Of a DNA stretch of 64,000 bases, positions 56,435 to 64,000 are shown one piece after another. The notes beneath the pieces were generated by a model, which had not been told where the DNA came from, ran no database searches, and saw nothing but the letters and a program-made list of their open reading frames with translations. The DNA is from Chelydra serpentina (lineage: Eukaryota > Chordata > Testudines > Chelydridae). The stretch is taken from positions 34,475,001 to 34,539,000 of the forward strand of contig JBAIAC010000004.1 of NCBI GenBank assembly GCA_037349315.1, given 5' to 3'. The translations under genes were made by a program, and so were the position numbers. The number at the start of each line of letters is the position of its first letter. The stretch's first letter is position 1.

Positions 56435-56849
56435 AGGCGCTGACTCCGTGGGTGCTCTGGGGCTGGAGCACCCACGGGGAAAAATTGGGGGGTGCCCTGC
56501 ACCCACCGGCAGCTCCCAGCCATTCCCGGGACCCGCACCTAGCTTACCTAGCTGGGGGGAGGAATAGCTCAGTGGTTTGAGCATTGGCCTGCTAAACCCA
56601 GGGTTGTGAGTTCCATCCTTGAGGGGGCCATTTAGGGATCTGGGGCAAAAATCTGTCAGGGGACAGTACTTGGTCTTGCTAGTGAAGGCAGGGGACTGGA
56701 CTTGATGACCTTTCAGGTAGTTCTAGGAGATTGGCATATCTCCAATTTTTTTTTTTTTTTACCGCAGCACCGGGCAATGTTGCGGGGCCCTGCCCCCGAC
56801 GCCGGGCGTCAGCACCCAGTGACGCTGACGGAAGTCAGCGTCACTGACA
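56435..56849. mobile_element. hAT-like element nested in the Harbinger MITE
   Basis: The segment runs from AGGCGCTGACTCCG to GTCAGCGTCACTGACA, with partly inverted ends. The flanks TGAATCAT (56427-56434) and TGAATAAC (56850-56857) resemble an 8-bp duplication with two changes, where the intact MITE has TGAATAAC once. A perfect 13-bp hairpin (CAGTGACGCTGAC/GTCAGCGTCACTG, 56817-56846) lies at the right end. It is GC-rich and non-coding and carries the SINE at 56554. Confidence 0.6.
56554..56760 (+). mobile_element. tRNA-derived SINE (tortoise Pol III type)
   Basis: The head has an A-box-like TAGCTCAGTGGTTTGAGC (56565-56582) and a B-box-like GGGTTGTGAGTTCCATCC (56601-56618), the layout of an internal Pol III promoter. 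The body includes GGGGGCCATTTAGGGATCTG. The tail GGACTGGACTTGATGACCTT resembles the CR1 3' end, as is known for tortoise SINEs that borrow LINE machinery. It ends in a T-rich run at 56746-56760. It is the innermost layer of the nest. Confidence 0.88.
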
Positions 56850-57106
56850 TGAATAACGTAGCTGAAGTCTAAGTATCTTAGTTCGAACTACAAGGTACTT
56901 ACCGCAGGTCCACACACGGCAGGCAGGCTCCCCCGTCGACTCCGCGTACTCCTCTCGCGGAGCAGGAGTACCGGCGTCGACGGCGAGCACTTCCGGGATC
57001 GATTTATCGCGTCTAGCCAAGATGCGATAATTCGATCCCAGAAGATCGATGGCTTACCGCCGAACCCGGAGGTAAGTATAGACGTACCCTTAGTGAAGAC
57101 ATAGCC

Positions 57107-57229
57107 TAAAAGTTACTCATCTGATGAGGGAAACAAACATAGAATAGGATCTTTGAAGACTGTATAGTAGTAAGAAAAGACATATTGTCTAGTACCTGAT
57201 ATACAAGACTACTACGAAGTTAGGCCTCC
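57107..57229. other. Short unassigned spacer
   Basis: Nothing recognised between the element nest and the MIR copy. Confidence 0.5.
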
Positions 57230-57400
57230 CAGGTTGTATCACCAGGTCTGTAACTGATGCACTCTATGACTGTGACCAGGTCACTTAGCTCATCTGTAAA
57301 ATGGGTATACTATACCTACTTCAGAGGGATGTTACCCAAAATTTTATAATCCCTTACTGGAAAGAATTGTAGAAGTACAAAGTAAAACAGCACTAAAGAA
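57230..57400 (+). repeat. MIR SINE (plus)
   Basis: GACTGTGACCAGGTCACTTA and CATCTGTAAAATGGGTATAC, followed by TACCTACTTCAGAGGGATGT, follow the MIR core and tail in the forward direction. The copy is diverged and its tRNA head is not visible. Confidence 0.65.
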
Positions 57401-57890
57401 CTATTCCTTTCCCCTCTCTCTGGCGCTGAGTGAGACTCAAAGTCATTTGAGGACTTTGGCTGTGATTGAGTCCATTGACCTCTCCCTCCCTTCACACATT
57501 GGCAAAACAACCCCTAGTCATAACACTGATGAATTGGAGCTTGAACAAATAACAGCCTCAGCAACAACCCAGGAGGTCTGAAGTTTGGGGACAAATGGCT
57601 GGGGAAGATGTCCAATGTAATGACTGGCTTCCCCCTAATTAATTTCAGTTAAAATTCCCTTTCTACAGGGCAGATGCTGGAGCCAAGGCAGAAACTAGTA
57701 ACTTTAACCCCATTCACTGCTTCCAACTATTCTCTCTAAAAAGATTTCTTTAGACATATGCTCCCTCAGTCCAGTCTAAATGCTGGTCACTTGTTTTCTC
57801 TTTATACACCATGGCAACAAGTTGTTCTGCTTGGTTAGTGCATTCAAATGGGTTCTTTCAGATGTACTTTAAAATATTAAGAAACTCACC
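57401..57890. other. Unassigned non-coding stretch
   Basis: No feature recognised. Confidence 0.5.
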
Positions 57891-57896
57891 TTAAAT

Positions 57897-59710
57897 TACT
57901 CCTGGGGGCATTGTGCCCCAAAATATTAAAAATTCTGCACCCAAAAATTAAAAATTCTGCACACAATATTTTAAAATTCTGCAAAATTCTGCAAGTTTTA
58001 TTTGTCAATAAATAAATGCAGAGACTCCAGCATGGCAGTGAGGAGCACAGGCCACTGGCTGCACGAAGGTGGGAGATCACCCTGAAGCTCCCTCACCCCC
58101 GGGACATGGACTCGGAGGTGAGTCTGCACCCAACCCTGACACAGCACAAGGCCTGGGCCTGCCTCAGAAACACCCTGGGGACCTGCCCCTCTGAGCCAGG
58201 CACACCAGGTGTGGGGCAGGCAGGATCCAAGTGCGGATGAGCTCAGGGCCGGTGCAAGGAAGTTTCGTGCCCTAGGCGAAACTTCCTTGCACCAGCCCTG
58301 CGCCGCCCCCCCTGCCGCAATGCTGCCCCCCAGCCAGCTCCCCTGCCCGTGGGAGCTCAGCCTCCCCCCCGCAATGCCACCCCCTCCCAGCCAGCTCCCC
58401 CGCCCACGGGAGCTCAGCCCCACCCCTCACCCACGGGCCGCGGGAGCTGAGCAGGGAGCCGGGGGCAGGGGGGTGGCTTGCTGCAGCTGCCCCGTGGCTC
58501 CCCACTCAGGCGCTGAATGGGGGGGCAGCAGGGCGGCTCGCGGCGGCTGCCCCCCCGGCTCTCCTCAGGCACTGAGTGGGGGGGGCAGCGTGGTGGCTCA
58601 CAGCGGCTGCCCCGCGGCTCCCTGCTCAGTGCCTGAGTGGGGAGCTGGGAGGCAGTCACCCGCCGCCCCCCAAATCTTGGCACCCTAGGCGACCGCCTAG
58701 GGTCTCCTAGTGGGTGTGCCGTCCCTGGACGAGCTCAGTGTGGAGGGATCCAGGTGTGTGGTGAGAGGATTCTGTGTGGGACAATCTGGGTGCAGGCAGC
58801 TTAGTGGGGAGGGGGGGTCTAGGTGTGGAGGGATCTGATGCACAGAGGCTCATTGGGGGCTTCCAGGTGCAGGAACAATGGGACTCTGCAGGGGCTTCCA
58901 GGTGAATGTGGCTGGGGCTCAGCAGAGGGGTCTGGGGGTTTCAGTAGGGGGGGTCTGGGTGCTGGGGGAGTAGGGCTTGGTGGGGTAGGGGCCTGGGTGA
59001 AGCTAGTTGGAGGCCGGTGGTGTGAGGGTCTGGATGTAGGGGCTCAGGGTGGTGTGGGGGGTGGGGCTCATCAGAGTGGGGGTTTGAGTGCAGGGAGATC
59101 ATGGGGGTGGTCTATCTGCCAGGGTGAGGATCCAGAGGCAGGGGATGTGGGTGCAGATGCAGGGATTGAGGTTTAGTGGGGTGGGGCTCGGGGATGGAGG
59201 GCTAGGGAGGGTCTGGATGTACCGGGTTAGGCTTGGCACGGGTATGTGGGTCTGTGAAGTCTGGATGCATGGGGGTTGGATGGAGGGGGGAGCAGCTCCC
59301 TGTACAGTGACCCCTCCCAGCATGGCAGGAAGCAGGGGAAGATGCTGAGCTTCCTGCAGCTGGGGGAGGTTCATGGGGTGTGTCTGACACAGTCCCTGCC
59401 ACTGCTTGCAGGGGAAGAGGAAGTCCCATCCTCTCTTGCCTCCAGCACAGCCGGGACTAGAAGCTGATCCCGGCTCAGGGTAGGAGGTACTGGCTGGGGT
59501 GCTCACATCCCAGTGGTGATTTATTTCTCTGCCGGCTGCTCCGGGTACCTCAAACAATGTACCTGTGCTGCTAGGGAGTGATGCGTGACTTCTCTTGAAG
59601 CTTCCCTTTGCTTCCCGGTCAGAAAGTCATTTTTCTGCAGGGAAGCAAAGAAATCTGCAGGGGATATAAATTCTGTGCACATGCAGTGGTGCAGAATTTC
59701 CCCTGGAGTA
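57897..59710. mobile_element. 1.8-kb inverted-repeat element, TSD TTAAAT
   Basis: The left end TACTCCTGGGGGCATTGTGC and the inverse of the right end (TACTCCAGGGG) are TIRs. A perfect 6-bp duplication TTAAAT stands at 57891-57896 and 59711-59716. Near each end there are runs of AAATTCTGCA-like phrases. The interior (58740-59300) is G-rich, with loosely repeated GGGGTCTGG/GTGTGGAGGGATC phrases. No transposase is recognised. A hAT element lies inside at 58244. The superfamily is uncertain. Confidence 0.72.
58244..58727. mobile_element. GC-rich hAT MITE nested in the 1.8-kb element
   Basis: The left end is CAGGGCCGGTGCAAGG and the right end is GTGTGCCGTCCCTG, giving CAGGGMCGG inverted termini. 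The flanks GATGAGCT (58236-58243) and GACGAGCT (58728-58735) are an 8-bp duplication with one change, the hAT signature. CCCTAGGCGAAACTTCC at the left and CCCTAGGCGACCGCC at the right recur inside. The very GC-rich body opens long frames on both strands that are not genes. Confidence 0.85.
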
Positions 59711-59716
59711 TTAAAT

Positions 59717-59786
59717 GTCTTTTGGTTTACCTGTTCCATAAGTTATAGAAGAAAAAAAGAAGCTATTCTTGACTTGAATTTATTCT
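59717..59786. other. Short spacer
   Basis: No feature recognised. Confidence 0.4.
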
Positions 59787-60000
59787 TACATAAGAACCTA
59801 AGAATGGCCATATGGGGTCAGACCAATGGTCCATCTAGCCTAGTATCCTGTATTCTGACTCTGGCCAGTACCAAATGCTTCAAAGGGAAAGAACAGAGAG
59901 GGGTAATTATTCAGTGATCCATCCCCTGTCATCCAGATGCAGCATCTGGCACGCAGAGGCTTCGGGTCGCCCAGAGTCATGAACATTGTTCCCTGAAGAT
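59787..60000 (-). mobile_element. CR1 3' untranslated fragment (minus)
   Basis: TACATAAGAACCTAAGAATG, then GGCCATATGGGGTCAGACCA and TCCATCTAGCCTAGTATCCT form the CR1 3' end in reverse orientation, followed by the region with GTGATCCATCCCCTGTC. No coding part is reached before the match fades near 60000. Confidence 0.85.
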
Positions 60001-62081
60001 TTGTGAAAGGCTGTTATCCTCATCCTGAGAACCTAGCTTTCTGCAGTTTCAGAATTATTTGTCGAGTGCAGCCCGGTGATACTTAAACATGTTCCTTTTG
60101 TTCTTCTTTTATGACATTCTGTATTGTAGAGGCTACCCCTATTGCATTTATCTACAGAAAAGGCATAGTGAACACAGCAGGGAGGGACTTGCTTGAGTTC
60201 ATTTAATTAGCAAATGTATCATTCATATGACTCTGGCAGAAGTAACTGTATTAGCAAGGTTAAGGGACACTCCCCTTCCTAGCAGCAGTCTAATACTTAT
60301 TTTTGCTTCCAAACTCCTAGGTACCAGTTCAGTGAGCTGAGTGGTTTCAATTATTTCTTTGTCAAGAGGTAAAGGATTCATAGACTGGGACAGAAGAAAA
60401 TTACTGCAACACCAAATACAGTATATCTAGGCTCATGTAAGGTCCTACCATCACCGTAATATCTGAGCACATAGTTTGGAAGTTCATTAAAGATATGCAG
60501 AAATATACGGATTCAGTCAGCTATAATGTCAGTGGTTTCATGAAATCTATCTTTTGCTTCAAAAAGAAGCTACTGAAGCCTGAAAGCAGTGTTCCCCAAA
60601 TGGGGAGCACTGAATTTGTCAAGGGCAGAGGAGGGGAACAGTATGAGTGGGAAGATCTGCATGGTCCTAGATCTTCCTCGCCACCTTGCAGCCAAGTGTA
60701 CTCACACAGGTGAGAGTGAAGCAATCAGAGTTCTTCCCCGTCCTCTGGTAACATTAGGAAGCTGACCATAATTTATGCATACACGTCTGTATGCTGCAGC
60801 CTGTCTGGCTCAAGCTTTTATCATTTTCTCTGCTTCCATGGCACTCAGCTACCAACAAACACCGCAGCCACCAGCATGCCTCATTATTGGTGACACTAGA
60901 CAATCTTTTTCTTACAGTTAAAATTTGTGGCCATGTATACACTCCCATATACAAAGTTAAGATCTGCAATATTAAGTAGAGTCGATGCTTGATCTTAGGA
61001 GAAGGCAAATAGAACAGACAATGCCTGAAACTCAGTTTTCCCGCCCCACAATGCACTTCAGAAGTTCTGAATGATTAGTTATTGTGGCATTTGTTATGCA
61101 GATCATCCATCCTTCCCTTCTGCGTTGTTTCCTGAATACAATAATTATATTATCCCTCCCACTACTCTGCAGAATCCCTCTGCTGATTCCCCTTTTGCCC
61201 GACATCAAGTTCAAGCTTTGTGCCCTCACAGCATCCCCTACATATTTAGGTTCTCTGGTATCTTATTAAACCAGTCACCTCAGCTTCTGTGCTCTGCCAA
61301 TAGCACCAGCCTTGGCTGTTTTCTTACAAGCACCTTTGTTCTCCACACACGGTTCATTCTAAAAGTTAGAGACTGAGATTGGGGATTTTAGCCCATCACC
61401 GATGAGATTAAATGATATTTGTTTGACTCTGAAGAATCGATGCTTAGAATCAGATTTCAATTGAGCTTGAACATGTTCTGATTAAACCAGACTGGAGGAG
61501 GAGGTTTGAATTTCTTGTCTCTCATCCTAGTAGCAACCCTTTAAAATCAACCCTCATCTCTGCCCAAGCAATATCTGCTGCTATTATCATAAATGAGTAT
61601 TAAGATATCATTAAAGAGGATATATTCCAATCTCACATACAGTGATAAATTATCTTCAGTAGATTTGGATTATCTTCAGTAGAAATATGACTGGTTTGTA
61701 CCAATGACTGAAATCAGAAAGGATTAATGAGACATCATTTTCTGTTTAGTTTGGAATAGAATCCTGATCGGCAGAGCAGAGACTCAGTGTAGAGATGAAG
61801 TGAAAAATAATGCTGTGGCAGAAGCTTCCAAAGAATGAGGTATCAGTTTACTGTTCCTCATCCCCAGGCATGGTAGTTGCAATAAATATATTATCTAAGC
61901 ATCAGAAAAGTAAGGCCAGAAATGTTATTTAAGCATCAAGATACTAGGGGCAAGACTCCAGGGGTAGATGTAAGTGTGAGTCTAATGTATCCAAGTGTCA
62001 GACATTAATGCATATAGTCATGTTCAACTCATTGATTGCCACTGGTCAAGTGACTGAAGAAATGATAAACTGACTGGGGTG
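60001..62081. other. Unassigned non-coding stretch
   Basis: AT-rich DNA with no recognisable gene or repeat. Overlapping open frames at 60754-61376 on both strands lack known domains. Confidence 0.5.
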
Positions 62082-62143
62082 AATAAAATAAAATAAAATA
62101 AAATAAAATAAAATAAAATAAAATAAAATAAAATAAAATAAAT
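62082..62143. repeat. (AATAA)n pentanucleotide microsatellite
   Basis: About 12 nearly perfect tandem copies of a 5-bp AAAAT unit. The run has no detectable interruptions, so it is probably length-variable. Confidence 0.95.
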
Positions 62144-63015
62144 ATGGGCACAGGTCCCAAAGTCCTGACTCATCAAAATTCTTGGAGTTCTGCCACCCTA
62201 CAACATAAACTAAAAACATATGGAGGCTAACTGCTACAGGTGTTTACAGAAACAAGCCCCAGCTTGCTTCACTGTAACATCCCCAGCATATGACATTTTG
62301 CTTAGAAATTCTGTGACAGATCCTCTCACTTACAATGGAAGTGCTTTAATAATCTCCACCAATTGGAGAGATTTAGTTCTACCAATATTCCTTATTTTAT
62401 GTATAGAGAATGGCTGTCAAATTGGTATACCATCTTAGAATGGAATAAACATTTGTGCACTTTGTGCACACGTGTATAAAACAGGAATAACTCAACTGAA
62501 GTCAGTATCTACACCTGTTTAAAACAAGTGTGAGCAAGAGACAATCAATTCCTCTGTTGCTATATTTTGTATGTACTTTCAGTCATTATTATAATGCAGC
62601 AATTTATGTAGAGATTGCAGTTTCCATAAACTTCTGGTATGTAGCGTCAGACTTCGATGCTAGAGTTGGGTGGTTGTTTATTTGTTTTTTAATGGTCTTA
62701 TTACATAAAGCAGACCAGAGATCAGCCTGTCATAAAAAGTGCCATTTATCACAGCATCAATTTGAGAAGCTGAGCTGATTGAAAGTGTTTTGTAGGAAAC
62801 AAGACAGTCATGGCTTGCCCAAAATGGCAAATTTGACCATTTTGGTCAAAACAGTACAAAAAGAAATGGTCAGAAATTCCCCAGAATGAACATTCTTTGC
62901 AGATATTCATTTTGATCAAAAAATGTTTGAAAAATATCAACCAGCTCTTCCAAATCTTAAAGGCTAGGTTTGCAGCTGATTAGAATGTTATGCTCTGTTC
63001 TGACTATGTGGGAGA
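62144..63015. other. Unassigned non-coding stretch
   Basis: No gene recognised. The open frame at 62530-62778 (plus) has no known domain. Confidence 0.5.
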
Positions 63016-63556
63016 GCTCATAGATCTTAAGGACAGAAGGGACCATTATGACCATCTAGTCTGATCTCCTGAGGGCAAAGAACCTCAGCCAGTAATCTCT
63101 TTATCAAGCCCATAACTTCTGTTTGAGCTATATTGCATCTTTTTCTGAAATATATCCAGTCTGAATTTAAAGACTTCAATCCACTGCATCTCTAAGTAAG
63201 TTGTTCCAATGGTTAATTTCCCTCACTATTAACATTTTGTATCTTTATTTCCAGTCTCAGTTTGTCTAGTTTCAACTTCCAATCCTTGGACCTCATTATG
63301 CCTTTTTCTGCTAGATGAAAGATCCATCCATGACCACAAATCTCTTCCCCATGTATGTAAATCTAGACAGTTAGCAGGTTACCTCTTAACCTTCTCTTGG
63401 ATAATCTGAACAGATTGAATGTCTAAAGTCTCACACTATAAAGCATGCTTTCCTGGCCTCAGATTGTTCTTGTAGATCTTTTCTGATCCCTTTACAATTT
63501 TTCAACATCCTTTTTAAAGTGTTGACATCAGAACTGGACACAGTATTCCAATGATA
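63016..63556 (-). mobile_element. CR1-like LINE 3' portion (minus), older subfamily
   Basis: ATAGATCTTAAGGACAGAAG, then GGACCATTATGACCATCTAG is a CR1 3' end in reverse. The following 500 bp match the reversed C-terminal coding region in a diverged form, ending with CAGAACTGGACACAGTATTC (about 63530). That phrase is equivalent to ACTGGACACAGCACTCCAAA in the CR1 at 11756. Penelope sequence begins directly after it, at about 63557. Confidence 0.8.
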
Positions 63557-63558
63557 CC

Positions 63559-63933
63559 ATCACAGGGCCTAATCACATCCGCCACGCCATCAGGGGCTCA
63601 TTCACCTGCACATCTACCAATGTGATATATGCCATCATGTGCCAGCAATGCCCCTCTGCCATGTACATTGGCCAAACCGGACAGTCTCTACGCAAAAGAA
63701 TAAATGGACATAAATCTGACATCAGGAATCATAACATTCAAAAACCAGTAGGTGAACACTTCAACCTCCCTGATCACTCAATGACAGATTTGAGGACAGC
63801 AGTGTTGCGACAGATTAACTCCAAAAGCAGACTTCAAAGAGAAACTATTGAACTCGAATTGATATGCAAACTAGATTGCGTTGCCTCCGGATTAAATCGT
63901 GATTTGGAATGGCTCGGCCATTATGTTAATTGA
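63559..63933 (+). CDS. Penelope-like element GIY-YIG endonuclease domain, 5'-truncated
   Basis: An uninterrupted frame of about 124 codons runs from the junction with CR1 to a TGA at 63931. It reads FTCTSTNVIYAIMCQQCPSA, with a CxxC pair (Cys-Gln-Gln-Cys), then MYIGQTGQSLRKRINGHKSD, which holds the second half (YIG) of the GIY-YIG motif and the conserved Arg of the nuclease. GEHFNLPDHS and the C-terminal ETIELELICKLDC complete the domain. In Penelope-like elements this domain lies C-terminal to RT and nicks the target DNA. The RT part is missing, so the copy is 5'-truncated and cannot move itself. The absence of stops suggests a fairly young copy. The downstream 3' tail starts at the window edge. 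Confidence 0.85.
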   Translation: MTGPNHIRHAIRGSFTCTSTNVIYAIMCQQCPSAMYIGQTGQSLRKRINGHKSDIRNHNIQKPVGEHFNLPDHSMTDLRTAVLRQINSKSRLQRETIELELICKLDCVASGLNRDLEWLGHYVN

Positions 63934-64000
63934 ATCTATTTCCCTTAAGTTAACGATCCTCATTCACACCTGTGTGACCATCTTGTTTATCACTTCAAAA
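63934..64000 (+). mobile_element. Start of Penelope 3' tail at window end
   Basis: The last bases, TTATCACTTCAAAA, match the first bases of the tail fragment at 44113-44307, so the same family's 3' tail should continue beyond the window. Confidence 0.7.

Larger units (their letters stand above)
56372..57089. mobile_element. Harbinger-type MITE, second copy (TSD TTA), interrupted
   Basis: The left end GGGCTGGTGCACACTA and right end AGTATAGACGTACCC match the copy at 44308-44603. TTA flanks both sides (56369-56371 and 57090-57092). It shares AACTTCAGCTACGTGAAT, CCCCCGTCGACTCCGC and GATCGATTTATCGCGTCTAG with that copy. An insertion of about 415 bp lies in its central palindrome at GTGAAT. Confidence 0.85.
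56094..57106. mobile_element. Outermost inverted-repeat element of a four-level nest
   Basis: GGCTATGTCTACACTA at the left and TAGTGAAGACATAGCC at the right form 16-bp TIRs with one mismatch. Without the inner insertion it would be about 300 bp long and non-coding. The flanks are A-rich and give no clean duplication. It hosts the Harbinger MITE at 56372. Confidence 0.7.

Noticed and set aside
58209..58688. 159-codon plus frame and overlapping minus frames
   Set aside because: They lie in a GC-rich hAT MITE (58244-58727). GC-rich DNA has few stop codons, all strands are open, and the translations are low-complexity Pro/Ala/Gly/Ser.

Overview
The window is non-coding, repeat-dense vertebrate DNA, most likely from a turtle (Testudines, probably Cryptodira). 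The evidence is the many CR1 LINE copies with the 8-bp 3' tail unit ATTCTATG, a tRNA-derived SINE of the tortoise Pol III type, two Penelope-like element families, PIF/Harbinger and hAT transposons, a Ty3/Gypsy chromovirus and several LTR-type insertions. A crocodilian source is less likely but cannot be excluded from sequence alone. No convincing intact host gene was found. The only possible host coding piece is one weakly supported 56-nt exon-like segment near 8.7 kb.

Layout. 0.3-2 kb: a decayed Harbinger transposase (minus), a 101-bp hAT MITE and a 78-bp tandem duplication. 2-10 kb: mostly unassigned, with MIR pieces. 10.1-10.8 kb: an LTR preceded by a purine tract. 11.5-16.4 kb: a repeat cluster in which a Harbinger transposase is split by a minus-strand CR1, followed by a plus-strand CR1 carrying a 74-bp Penelope-tail insertion, then a hAT transposase remnant. 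16.6-17.4 kb: a CR1 split by a 217-bp TA-flanked MITE. 18.7-20.9 kb: the longest CR1 (minus, about 2.2 kb). 23.3-24.9 kb: a solo LTR with another LTR-like insertion inside it. 28.1-32.4 kb: a region bounded by inverted repeats, holding a MITE and a 1.8-kb LTR. 35 kb: an LTR-like piece. 37.2-41.7 kb: a Gypsy chromovirus with both LTRs, whose integrase core is deleted. 42-44.1 kb: a CR1 inside a CR1. 44.1-44.6 kb: a Penelope 3' tail next to a Harbinger MITE. 46.8-47.6 kb: a hAT element. 48.8-49.2 kb: a tandem pair of tRNA-like units. 49.9-53.1 kb: Penelope sequences, one interrupted by a 1.15-kb solo LTR. 56.1-57.1 kb: a four-level nest of elements. 57.9-59.7 kb: a 1.8-kb inverted-repeat element with a hAT inside. 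59.8 and 63.0 kb: CR1 tails. 63.6 kb to the end: an open GIY-YIG endonuclease frame of a second Penelope element.

The elements do not form a pathway. They form a layered insertion record whose relative order can be read from target-site duplications (TSDs) and interrupted frames. The most interesting point is that the two Penelope families carry, in their 3' tails, a small structure resembling a hammerhead ribozyme core (CUGANGA, helix, GAAA, small hairpin), although the copies here look degraded. Family names rest on recalled features of these families and on motifs read directly; no database search was possible.
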